This document shows, piece after piece, positions 1-8,021 of a stretch of 19,163 nt of DNA. Source of the stretch: G021776435 sp046756245. Lineage in GTDB: Bacteria; Pseudomonadota; Alphaproteobacteria; Caulobacterales; Parvularculaceae. The translations under genes and the position numbers were made by a program. Each line of letters begins with the position of its first letter. The first letter of the stretch is position 1. The stretch is taken from positions 1 through 19,163 of the forward strand of contig JBHHVZ010000053.1 of NCBI GenBank assembly GCA_046756245.1, in the 5' to 3' direction. The notes below the pieces were generated by a model. It searched no databases and was not told the origin of the DNA. It saw only the letters and a list, made by a program, of their open reading frames with translations.

Positions 1-19
1 CGCTTGCCCCGGAATGACA
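1..19. repeat. Possible edge of a dispersed intergenic repeat
   Basis: The first bases read CGCTTGCCCCGGAATGACA. This resembles one arm of the GTCATTCCGG-type palindromic extragenic elements found in many high-GC proteobacteria. Only one arm is inside the window, so no palindrome can be shown. The call is inference from resemblance and is weak. Confidence 0.25.
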
Positions 20-26
20 GATTCAC

Positions 27-54
27 AATCCCTAATCCCTAGTCCCTAATCCCT
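27..54. repeat. Four tandem 7-bp repeats (AATCCCT)
   Basis: Four consecutive heptamers are visible: AATCCCT, AATCCCT, AGTCCCT, AATCCCT, followed by a degenerate ATCCTT. They lie about 50 bases upstream of the pnp start, so they may fall in the pnp leader or in the gap after the preceding gene. No function can be assigned from sequence; a copy-number-variable microsatellite is the plain reading. Confidence 0.8.
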
Positions 55-103
55 ATCCTTGGGCGTCCGCAATCCGGCGGCGCCATACGAAGAAAGAGAG
101 ACA

Positions 104-2230
104 ATGTTCAATATCACCAAAAAATCGATTGAATGGGGCGGTCGCACGCTGACCCTCGAAACGGGCCGCGTTGCGCGGCAGGCCGACGGCGCGGTGCTCG
201 CGACCTATGGCGACACCACGGTGCTCGCTGCTGTGGTCGGCGCGAAAGAGCCCAACCCGAATTTCGATTTCTTTCCGCTGACTGTTCACTATCAGGAAAA
301 GTTCTATGCGGCCGGCCGCGTGCCCGGCGGCTATTTCAAGCGCGAAGGCCGCCCGACCGAAAAGGAAACGCTGACCTCGCGCCTTATCGACCGGCCGATC
401 CGCCCGCTCTTCGCCAAGGGCTTCAAGAACGAGGTTCAGGTCATCGCGACCGTCCTGTCGCACGACATGGAAAACGACCCCGACATTGTGGCGATGATCG
501 CCACGTCGGCCGCGCTCACTATTTCCGGCATTCCGTTCCTCGGGCCGATCGGCGCCGCGCGCGTCGGTTATATCGGCGAAGAATACGTGCTCAATCCGCA
601 GATCGACGAAATGTCGGAAACCGCGCTCGACCTCATCATGGCCGGCACGGCGAGCGCCGTGATGATGGTCGAATCCGAAGCCAAGGAGCTTTCCGAAGAC
701 GTCATGCTCGGCGCCGTAATGTTCGGCCACAAAGCAGCGAAAGAGGCGATCGATATGATCATCGACTTCGCCGAGGAATCGGCCAAGGAGCCGTGGGACT
801 ACGCGCCGCCGGATCATTCCGAGCACGAAGCAAAAATCCGCGCCGCCGTCGAAGCCGATCTCCGCGACGCCTATAAGGAAGTCGTCAAGCAGGCGCGCCA
901 GGAAAAAATCGCCGCCGTCAAAGACAAGGCCATTGAGGCGTTCTGCGCCCAAGGCGACGAGAACGCGCTTGAGAAAAGCGTCGTTTCAGGCCTCGTCAAG
1001 GACATCGAATCCGACATTGTGCGGGGCGCCATTCTCGACACCGGCGCGCGCATCGACGGGCGCGACACCAAAACCGTGCGTCCGATCGTGGCCGAAGCGG
1101 GGGTGTTGCCGCGCGCGCACGGTTCGGCGCTCTTTACGCGCGGCGAGACGCAGGCGGTCGTCGTCGCCACGCTCGGCACCGGCGAAGACGAACAGTTCGT
1201 CGACGCGCTTTCCGGCACCTACAAAGAAACCTTCATGCTGCATTACAATTTCCCGCCCTATTCGGTGGGCGAAACGGGGCGCTTCGGCTTTACCGGCCGG
1301 CGCGAAATCGGCCACGGCAAGCTCGCCTGGCGCGCGCTCAAGGCGGTTATCCCCTCGCAGGAAGATTTTCCCTATGTAATCCGGCTCGTTTCCGAGATCA
1401 CCGAGTCGAACGGCTCTTCGTCGATGGCGACCGTGTGCGGTTCGTCGTTGGCGTTGATGGACGCGGGCGTTCCGGTCACGCGTCCGGTGGCCGGCATCGC
1501 CATGGGGCTCATTCTCGAGGGCGAGCAGTTCGCCGTTCTCTCCGATATTCTCGGCGACGAAGATCATCTCGGCGACATGGACTTTAAGGTGGCGGGCACC
1601 AGCGAGGGCGTTACCTCGCTGCAGATGGACATCAAGATCGCCGGGATCACCGAAGAGATCATGAAGGTCGCGCTGGCTCAGGCCAAGGACGGGCGCATGC
1701 ACATTCTCGGCGAAATGGCCAAGGCGATCGATCACGCCCGCGATGATCTGGGCGAATATGCGCCGCGCATCGAGACCATGACGATCCCGACCGACAAGAT
1801 CCGCGACGTCATCGGATCGGGCGGCAAGGTAATCCGCGAGATCGTCGAAAAGACCGGCGCCAAGGTCGATATAAACGACGACGGCCTCATCAAGGTCGCT
1901 TCGAGCGACAAGGAAAAGATCGAAGCCGCGCTCAAATGGATCAACTCGATCGTCGCCGAACCCGAAGTCGGCGAAATCTACAAGGGCAAGGTCGTCAAAA
2001 TCATGGATTTCGGCGCCTTCGTGAACTTTTTCGGCCCGCGCGACGGACTGGTGCATATTTCCCAGCTCAATGACGGCCGGCCGGAAAAAGTCACCGACGT
2101 CGTCAAGGAAGGCGACGAGGTTTACGTCAAGCTTTTAGGTTTCGACGATCGCGGCAAGGTGCGCCTGTCGATGAAAGTCGTCGATCAGGAAACCGGCGAG
2201 GAAATCGTCAGGGAGAAGGCGAGAAGCTGA
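104..2230 (+). CDS. pnp: Polynucleotide phosphorylase (PNPase)
   Basis: This 708-residue protein is a 3'-5' phosphorolytic exoribonuclease that degrades mRNA to nucleoside diphosphates. It works as a cytoplasmic trimer and is often part of the RNA degradosome. The order is full: first RNase PH domain (about 1–130), helical linker, second RNase PH domain (about 310–540), KH domain with an IGSGGK loop near residue 570, and a C-terminal S1 domain (about 620–690). The catalytic stretch GDEDHLGDMDFK gives D487, D493 and K495, matching E. coli D486, D492 and K494. Length matches the family (711 in E. coli). The ATG at 104 is preferred over a TTG at 59: it follows a purine-rich AAAGAGAG and starts the usual MFNITKK-like N-terminus. 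rpsO often precedes pnp but would lie outside the window. Confidence 0.98.
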   Translation: MFNITKKSIEWGGRTLTLETGRVARQADGAVLATYGDTTVLAAVVGAKEPNPNFDFFPLTVHYQEKFYAAGRVPGGYFKREGRPTEKETLTSRLIDRPIRPLFAKGFKNEVQVIATVLSHDMENDPDIVAMIATSAALTISGIPFLGPIGAARVGYIGEEYVLNPQIDEMSETALDLIMAGTASAVMMVESEAKELSEDVMLGAVMFGHKAAKEAIDMIIDFAEESAKEPWDYAPPDHSEHEAKIRAAVEADLRDAYKEVVKQARQEKIAAVKDKAIEAFCAQGDENALEKSVVSGLVKDIESDIVRGAILDTGARIDGRDTKTVRPIVAEAGVLPRAHGSALFTRGETQAVVVATLGTGEDEQFVDALSGTYKETFMLHYNFPPYSVGETGRFGFTGRREIGHGKLAWRALKAVIPSQEDFPYVIRLVSEITESNGSSSMATVCGSSLALMDAGVPVTRPVAGIAMGLILEGEQFAVLSDILGDEDHLGDMDFKVAGTSEGVTSLQMDIKIAGITEEIMKVALAQAKDGRMHILGEMAKAIDHARDDLGEYAPRIETMTIPTDKIRDVIGSGGKVIREIVEKTGAKVDINDDGLIKVASSDKEKIEAALKWINSIVAEPEVGEIYKGKVVKIMDFGAFVNFFGPRDGLVHISQLNDGRPEKVTDVVKEGDEVYVKLLGFDDRGKVRLSMKVVDQETGEEIVREKARS

Positions 2231-2254
2231 TCTTTCGTTTCAAGACGAATATGC

Positions 2255-2285
2255 AAACGGGCCCCGGCGGGGCCCGTTTTGTTTT
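2255..2285 (+). terminator. Rho-independent terminator of pnp
   Basis: An 11-bp perfect stem (AAACGGGCCCC at 2255–2265 with GGGGCCCGTTT at 2269–2279) closes a GGC loop and runs into TTTTGTTTT. It begins 25 bases after the pnp stop codon and separates pnp from the lipoprotein genes that follow. Confidence 0.93.
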
Positions 2286-2396
2286 GCCTGTATCGCTCAG
2301 TCCGCTTCAGCCAATCGACGCCGGCGCCTCGCCACTCGCGCCTTTCCCGACTATGCTCCGCCGAAATAAACAGGCCAAAACTTGAAAGGACGCCTC

Positions 2397-4295
2397 ATGA
2401 CCCTTCGTGCGCTGCTCGCCGCTTCGTTTCTGCTGGTTCTCGCCGGATGCGACGACGGCGGAGGAGGGCAAACAACGGCGCCGGCTGGACCGGCGCCTGA
2501 GACCGAGCCTGCGGCTGTCGAAGAAAGCGCCGCCGATCCAAACGCCGCCTTCGATGCGGCGGTTGAAGAGCTCTCACGCGCTTATTTCGAGGAGCTTCCC
2601 GAAATCGCCACCTATTACGGCGCGCCGCCGGATATCGCGCCCGGCGCCGACGGTCGGCTGACGGACCGCTCCACAGCAGCAGACGCCGCCCGCCGCGCCC
2701 GCATGGAGAAGCTCTTGCAGGCCGTGAAGGATGTCGAGCCTGACGCGCTCGATGAGGACCGCCGGCTGACCCGCAACGTCGTGATTGCGCTTCTCGACGG
2801 CGCGCTGGCCCCGGCGCGTACGGTCGACTACGGCGTGGTGCTGGGCGATTACGGCGTCTGGTTCCTGCCCTACGCCGTGACCCAGCTTTCGGGCCCGCAC
2901 GTAGCCGTGCCTAACCTTATGGAAGCCCAGCAGGCGGTCGCCGACGAAGTCGACGCGGAAAATTATCTGGCGCGGCTTTCGTCCTACGGCGCCATAGTCG
3001 ACGGCGTTATTGAAAAACTCGGCCATGACGCAGACCTCGGCGCGGTTCCGCCGGACTTTGTGCTGGAAAAGGCCCGAGCCGTCATCGCTGCGTCGTTGAG
3101 CGCGCCGCCGCTCGAAAACGTGCTTTATACGAGCTTTGAGAAAAAGCTCGCCGATGCGGGAATCGCCGATGTGGAGAGCTATCGCGCCCGCGCCGCGGTC
3201 GCAATCGAGGATTCGGTCTATCCCGCCAACCGGCGCCTGCACGATTATCTGGACGGATTGAAAGCGAACGCGCCGCATGACGCCGGGATTTGGCGCCTGC
3301 CGAACGGGCCGGCGCTGTACAAGGCGATGATCCGCCAGATGACCGACACCGACCTGACGGCCGAAGGAATTCACCAGATCGGGCTCGACGAGGTTGCGCG
3401 CATCACCGGTGAGATGGACGCCATCCTGCGCGCGGAAGGCTATGAAGAAGGCTCCGTCGGCGAGCGCATGGACGCGCTTTCCAAAGAAGAACGGTTTTTC
3501 TATCCGAATACGGAGGAAGGAAAAGCCGCGATCATGACCGCCATTCAGGACCAGCTCGACGGCGTCAACGCCGTGTTGCCGCAATGGTTCGGCAGGCTGC
3601 CGAAATACGGACTCGAAGTGCGCGCCGTACCCGTTTTCAGCCAGGAGTCCGCGCCCGGCGGCTATTACGACTCGCCGGCGCTCGACGGTTCGCGGCCGGG
3701 CATTTACTGGATCAACTTACGCGATACCGCGATCTGGCCGAAATTCGCCGTGCCGACGCTCACTTATCACGAGGCGATCCCCGGCCATCACATGCAGACG
3801 GCCATATCGCTTGAAAAAGACGCGCCGCTTTTGCTTTCCGCGCTTTATTCGAATGCGTACGGCGAAGGCTGGGCGCTCTATTCTGAAAATCTGGCCAGCG
3901 AAATGGGCCTTTACGAGGGCGATCCCTACGGCGATCTCGGCCGGCTGCAGGACGAGCTGCATCGCGCCATCCGGCTCGTCGTCGACACCGGCATGCACGC
4001 CATGAAGTGGAGCCGCGAGCAGGCGATCGACTACATGGTCGAAACCGAAGGCGTCCATCCGTCTGAAGCCGAAGTGGAAATCGAACGCTATGCGGTCTGG
4101 CCCGGACAGGCGCTCGGCTACAAGATCGGCATGTTGAAAATCCAGGAGCTGCGCCGGCGCGCCGAAACCGAACTCGGCGACGGGTTCGATATCCGCGATT
4201 TTCACGACCGGGTGCTCAGGGACGGAGCCGTGCCGCTGTCCGTCTTGGAGGCGAACATTAACGCCTGGATCGATTCCGAAAAAGACGGCGGATAA
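2397..4295 (+). CDS. DUF885 family lipoprotein, putative zinc metallopeptidase (copy 1)
   Basis: A 632-residue envelope protein of the DUF885 family. The N-terminus is a short signal peptide with a lipobox, LAGC, placing the lipidated cysteine at residue 18; a Gly/Pro/Ala-rich linker follows. The conserved core is C-terminal: HEAIPGHH at residues 458–465, an HExxPGH-type zinc-binding motif, and E490 in GEGWALY, a likely third metal ligand. The PGGYY and GSRPGIYWIN blocks lie before the motif. DUF885 is grouped with zinc metallopeptidases on these motifs, but most members have no tested substrate, so peptide hydrolysis is inferred. The ATG at 2397 is chosen because GAAAGGA lies 6 bases before it and it starts the signal peptide directly; an in-frame TTG at 2382 would add five residues. 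A paralogue follows 194 bases downstream. Confidence 0.9.
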   Translation: MTLRALLAASFLLVLAGCDDGGGGQTTAPAGPAPETEPAAVEESAADPNAAFDAAVEELSRAYFEELPEIATYYGAPPDIAPGADGRLTDRSTAADAARRARMEKLLQAVKDVEPDALDEDRRLTRNVVIALLDGALAPARTVDYGVVLGDYGVWFLPYAVTQLSGPHVAVPNLMEAQQAVADEVDAENYLARLSSYGAIVDGVIEKLGHDADLGAVPPDFVLEKARAVIAASLSAPPLENVLYTSFEKKLADAGIADVESYRARAAVAIEDSVYPANRRLHDYLDGLKANAPHDAGIWRLPNGPALYKAMIRQMTDTDLTAEGIHQIGLDEVARITGEMDAILRAEGYEEGSVGERMDALSKEERFFYPNTEEGKAAIMTAIQDQLDGVNAVLPQWFGRLPKYGLEVRAVPVFSQESAPGGYYDSPALDGSRPGIYWINLRDTAIWPKFAVPTLTYHEAIPGHHMQTAISLEKDAPLLLSALYSNAYGEGWALYSENLASEMGLYEGDPYGDLGRLQDELHRAIRLVVDTGMHAMKWSREQAIDYMVETEGVHPSEAEVEIERYAVWPGQALGYKIGMLKIQELRRRAETELGDGFDIRDFHDRVLRDGAVPLSVLEANINAWIDSEKDGG

Positions 4296-4357
4296 TGGCG
4301 ATCGAGCCGCCAGAGGGCGTTTGCGGCGGGCGTGGTCTGTTTATTTTTTGGGGAAAA

Positions 4358-4400
4358 ACCGCGCCCTCGACGCCACAGGACGCGATTTTCTGGGCGCGGT
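4358..4400. repeat. 9-bp inverted repeat between the DUF885 genes
   Basis: ACCGCGCCC (4358–4366) and GGGCGCGGT (4392–4400) are perfect complements around a 25-base loop. No T-run follows on the plus strand, so this is not a standard terminator. It could be a leader structure for the downstream gene or an old repeat; nothing decides between these. Confidence 0.5.
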
Positions 4401-4425
4401 GGCGTTCGCGCGACATCTTGTGACT

Positions 4426-4439
4426 CGGCCTCGAGGCCG
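4426..4439. promoter_or_regulatory. 14-bp perfect palindrome upstream of the second DUF885 gene
   Basis: CGGCCTCGAGGCCG is fully palindromic and lies 50 bases before the ATG at 4490, a plausible place for an operator. The palindrome is seen directly; the operator role is inference. In DNA this GC-rich, chance short palindromes are not rare. Confidence 0.35.
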
Positions 4440-4489
4440 GATCGGTCTAAATTGACCAAACGACTCGCTGATCGAGAGAGGGGAACATC

Positions 4490-6391
4490 ATGAAGATGAT
4501 CGCCGGTTTTCGGGCCTGCGTGGTTGCGCCTATCGCCCTGTTTGCGCTCAATGCCTGCGGCGAGCGCGCGGAAACGCCGCCGCAGCGTGAAGCGTCGGCC
4601 GAGACCGCCGCGCTTGAAACCGCCTACGATCCGTCCGCCGCATTTCTGGAAATGACTGACCAGCACGCCGCGGCGGTTTTACGGGAATCGCCGGAATTCG
4701 CCACCGTGCTCGGCGTTTCCGAAGATATCGCCGGCGAAGGCTACAACGCCCGGCTCGGCGATTACGGCTTCGAGGCGAATCAGCGCGCGCGCGCCATGAA
4801 CGAACAGTTCCTGCAGGAGCTCAAAGGATTCGACCGCAGCGCGCTCGCGGGCGCTGCCGCGATCACCTATGACGTCCTGCGCAACGCCTATGAAACAGGC
4901 GCCCAGCGCAATCAGTTTCAATTCGGCGGCGCTACGCCTTGGGGATCGGGCTCTCCCTACGCCGTCACGCAGCTTTCCGGCCCGCATCTGTTTTTGCCGC
5001 GCTTGCTTCAAACCCAGCAGCCGCTCGCGTCGAAGCCGGAAGTCGAAGATTATCTCTCGCGCCTTGAACAGTTTGGCCGCGTTTTCGATGAAATGATCGA
5101 GGCTGTCGGCGCGGATGCCGCACTTGGCGTCGTTCCGCCCTATTTTGCGCTTGAGGGTGCGGTCGGTTCGATCAACCGGTTCACGACGCCGGCGCCGGCC
5201 GAAAATCCGCTCGTCACCACGCTGTCTGCGAAGATGGAGGCGATTGATGAAATCAGCGCGGAAGAGCGTGAAGCTTACGCTGCACGGGCTGCCGCGCTGG
5301 TCGAAAATGTCGTCTATCCGGCCTATTCGCGGCTCGGCGCGACGCTTGAAGCGCTTGTAGGGCAGGCCGGTCGCGACGCCGGGGTCTGGCGCCTCGGCGG
5401 AGAAGGCGAGGCGTTCTATCAACACGCGTTAAACTCCTACGGCGCCGGCGGCATGACCGGCGACGAGATTCATGAACTCGGTCTGGCCGAAGTCGCGCGC
5501 ATCACCGGCGAAATGGATGCGATCCTTGCAGCCCAGGGGTTGACCGAAGGGACCGTCGCCGAACGCTTTGAAGCCGTCGGCGCGCGGCCGGAGATGCGTT
5601 ATCCGAATACGGACGAAGGGCGCGAAGCGATTTTGTCGTCGCTGAACGCCCAAGTCGCCGAGATAATGGAGCAGGCGCCGGACTGGTTCGGCGTCGTGCC
5701 GTCGCAAAGCGTCGAGGTGCGCCGCATCCCGGTTTACGAGCAGGACACCTCGCCGGGCGGGTATTATTCCTCGCCGCCGCTCGACGGTTCGCGGCCGGGC
5801 ATCTATTGGATCAATCTGAAAGACACGGCCGACTGGCCCAAGCACACGCTGAAAACGCTGACCTATCACGAAGCCGTGCCGGGCCACCATTTCCAGCGGT
5901 CGCTGGAGCGCGCGGCGGGGCTGCCGCTCATTCGCAACATGCTCGGCTATTCGGAATTCGCCGAAGGCTGGGCGCTGTATGCCGAGCAGGTGGCCGCCGA
6001 AATGGGCATGTATGAAAACGATCCGTTTGGCGATCTTGCGCGGTTGCAGTCCGAACTCTTCCGCGCCGCGCGGCTGGTGGTCGATTCGGGCCTTCACGCC
6101 AAGCAATGGACGCGCGAGCAGGCGATCGACTATATGGTCGCGACCACCGGCGACACGCGCGATTCCGTCACCCGCGAAATCGAGCGCTATTCGGTCTGGC
6201 CGGGGCAGGCCTGCTCGTACAAGCTCGGCATGCTGAAAATCGGCGAGCTTCGCGCGAAAGCCGAAACCGAGCTCGGCGACGCCTTCGACATCCGCGATTT
6301 CCACGACGAGGTTCTGCTGACCGGCTCAATGCCGCTGCCGGTGCTGGAGGCGAAAATCGACCGCTGGATTGCGTCGAAGAAAGGGGCCTGA
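4490..6391 (+). CDS. DUF885 family lipoprotein, putative zinc metallopeptidase (copy 2)
   Basis: A 633-residue paralogue of the gene before it. The signal peptide ends in a lipobox, LNAC, with the lipidated cysteine at residue 23. The zinc motif HEAVPGHH covers residues 460–467, and E492 in AEGWALY is the probable third ligand. Long blocks are shared with copy 1, including PGGYYSSPPLDGSRPGIYW, ERYSVWPGQA and the FDIRDFHDEVL region, while the N-terminal 200 residues differ much more. This fits an old tandem duplication. The ATG at 4490 follows a strong purine-rich GAGAGAGGGGAA site. A hairpin terminator lies just after the stop. Substrate is unknown; exported peptide hydrolysis is inferred. 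Confidence 0.9.
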   Translation: MKMIAGFRACVVAPIALFALNACGERAETPPQREASAETAALETAYDPSAAFLEMTDQHAAAVLRESPEFATVLGVSEDIAGEGYNARLGDYGFEANQRARAMNEQFLQELKGFDRSALAGAAAITYDVLRNAYETGAQRNQFQFGGATPWGSGSPYAVTQLSGPHLFLPRLLQTQQPLASKPEVEDYLSRLEQFGRVFDEMIEAVGADAALGVVPPYFALEGAVGSINRFTTPAPAENPLVTTLSAKMEAIDEISAEEREAYAARAAALVENVVYPAYSRLGATLEALVGQAGRDAGVWRLGGEGEAFYQHALNSYGAGGMTGDEIHELGLAEVARITGEMDAILAAQGLTEGTVAERFEAVGARPEMRYPNTDEGREAILSSLNAQVAEIMEQAPDWFGVVPSQSVEVRRIPVYEQDTSPGGYYSSPPLDGSRPGIYWINLKDTADWPKHTLKTLTYHEAVPGHHFQRSLERAAGLPLIRNMLGYSEFAEGWALYAEQVAAEMGMYENDPFGDLARLQSELFRAARLVVDSGLHAKQWTREQAIDYMVATTGDTRDSVTREIERYSVWPGQACSYKLGMLKIGELRAKAETELGDAFDIRDFHDEVLLTGSMPLPVLEAKIDRWIASKKGA

Positions 6392-6417
6392 CCCGAATAG
6401 CAACCGTCACTTGAATG

Positions 6418-6450
6418 CGGCCTGCACTTCAGGCAGGCCGGTTCATTCCT
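6418..6450 (+). terminator. Probable terminator after the second DUF885 gene
   Basis: CGGCCTGC (6418–6425) pairs perfectly with GCAGGCCG (6433–6440) around a 7-base loop. The tail, GTTCATTCCT, is only moderately T-rich. It lies in the 82-base gap before the S10 peptidase gene, so it may attenuate transcription rather than end it. Confidence 0.6.
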
Positions 6451-6473
6451 AAAACCAAAAAAGGTAACCGCTC

Positions 6474-8018
6474 ATGATCAGGGCCGCTATCGCCGCCTTC
6501 GCCAGTATTTCGTTGCTCGCCGCCTGCGCCGAGGCGCAGGATGGCGCCAAGGACAAAGCCTGCGACGCCAAGAACGGCGCACAGGCCGAGTGCGAGAAGA
6601 AAAAGACGCCCGAACCGCGGGTTTTCGAATCGAATGCGCGCACGACGCTAAACGGCCGTACGGTGCGCTATAAGGTGATCGCCGGCGAGACTTTCATTCT
6701 AGACGACGAAGGCGAGCCGACGGCCTCGATTTTTTCGACCACCTACATCGCCGACGGCTATTCGGACCCGCGCGCGCGTCCTGTCGCGTTCATTTTCAAC
6801 GGCGGGCCGGGCTCGGCGTCGCTATGGCTGCACATGGGCATGTTCGGGCCGCAGCGCGTAGTGTTGCCGTCGGAGCCTGGCGACGACGGGGCGGCGCCCT
6901 ATGATCTCGGCGCCAATCCGCACTCCATTCTCGACGTCGCCGATCTCGTCTTCATCGACCCGGTCGGCACCGGCTGGAGCAAGACTCTGGGCGAGGCTGA
7001 GACCGACGATTTCTGGGGCGTCAACGAAGACGCCCAATCGGTGCGCGAATTCATTCGCCGCTGGCTCGTCGAGCACAAGCGCTGGAATTCGCCGAAATAT
7101 CTGATCGGCGAAAGCTACGGCACGACGCGGTCGGGCGCGCTTATCAAGGCGCTTGAAGGCGGCTGGACCGACATCGCAATGAACGGAATCGTACTGATTT
7201 CTTCCGTGTTGAATTTCGGCCTCGACGCCACCGACGCCGGCAACGATGTAGGCTATGTCGGCCTGATGCCGAGCTACGCGGCCGCGGCCTGGTATCACGG
7301 CAAGGTCGAGCGGTCGGCGTGGAACGACGATTTCGATGCGTTTCTGGCCGAAGCCCGCGACTTCGCCGCCGACGAATACATGCCGGCGCTCCTCAAAGGT
7401 CAGATGATGGCGCCGGAAGAACGCGCCGCCGTCGCGGCCCGGCTTTCCCGCTTCATCGGCATCGACGAGACCTATGTCATGCGTTCGAATATGCGCATTC
7501 CGTTGCGTCGCTATATGCGCGAGCTCTTGCGCGAGGAAGGCCTCACCGTCGGCCGGTTCGATGCGCGCTTCACCGGCGTCGAGCCGGACGGCGTTTCCGA
7601 AAATCCGGAGGCCGACCCGTCCGGCTACGGCATCGACGGGGCGTTCACCGCCGCCATGCTCGATTATTTCAGCCGCTCGCTCGGCGTCGACATCGCCGAG
7701 CGCTATGTCACGCTCGGGGGCGTCCGGAAATGGAACTGGGACGCGAATGACGGCGGCGGCGACAATTCCTACGTCAATGTGGCGCCGTGGATCGAGCGCG
7801 CCATGCGTCAGAACAAGGATTTGCGCGTTTTGTCCGCTAACGGATATTACGACATGGCGACGCCGTTCTTCGGCACCGAGATGACGCTTGCGCAGCCGGG
7901 CTTCGATCGCTCGCGGCTGACGATTTCCTATTATCCGGCCGGCCACATGATGTATCTGCACCCGGCCTCGATGGAAAAACTCGCCGCCGACGTCCGGAAG
8001 TTTATCGGCGGGGAGTGA
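6474..8018 (+). CDS. S10 family serine carboxypeptidase-like lipoprotein
   Basis: This 514-residue protein belongs to the S10 peptidase family (alpha/beta hydrolase fold), whose members remove C-terminal amino acids from peptides at acidic pH. Family blocks are clear: FNGGPGSAS near the N-terminus forms the oxyanion region, GESYG carries the nucleophile S214, NGYYDMATPF carries D460, and PAGHMMYLHP carries H491, completing the triad. A signal peptide with lipobox LAAC places the lipidated cysteine at residue 18, so the enzyme should be anchored in the envelope; a Lys/Glu/Ala-rich linker follows. The ATG at 6474 starts the signal peptide and has an AAAAAAGG site upstream. It sits just after two DUF885 lipoproteins and only 3 bases before the next gene, suggesting coupled expression with the latter. 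Exact specificity is not predictable. Confidence 0.93.
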   Translation: MIRAAIAAFASISLLAACAEAQDGAKDKACDAKNGAQAECEKKKTPEPRVFESNARTTLNGRTVRYKVIAGETFILDDEGEPTASIFSTTYIADGYSDPRARPVAFIFNGGPGSASLWLHMGMFGPQRVVLPSEPGDDGAAPYDLGANPHSILDVADLVFIDPVGTGWSKTLGEAETDDFWGVNEDAQSVREFIRRWLVEHKRWNSPKYLIGESYGTTRSGALIKALEGGWTDIAMNGIVLISSVLNFGLDATDAGNDVGYVGLMPSYAAAAWYHGKVERSAWNDDFDAFLAEARDFAADEYMPALLKGQMMAPEERAAVAARLSRFIGIDETYVMRSNMRIPLRRYMRELLREEGLTVGRFDARFTGVEPDGVSENPEADPSGYGIDGAFTAAMLDYFSRSLGVDIAERYVTLGGVRKWNWDANDGGGDNSYVNVAPWIERAMRQNKDLRVLSANGYYDMATPFFGTEMTLAQPGFDRSRLTISYYPAGHMMYLHPASMEKLAADVRKFIGGE

Positions 8019-8021
8019 TCA

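Noticed and set aside
986..2056. Long minus-strand open frame antisense to pnp
   Set aside because: It is a shadow of the highly conserved pnp frame in GC-rich DNA; the product is His/Asp/Arg-rich and matches no family pattern.
4307..4349. Short CCGCC/GGCGG stem followed by a T-rich run after the first DUF885 gene
   Set aside because: The stem is only 5 bp and the T-run starts about 10 bases after it, too weak for an intrinsic terminator call.
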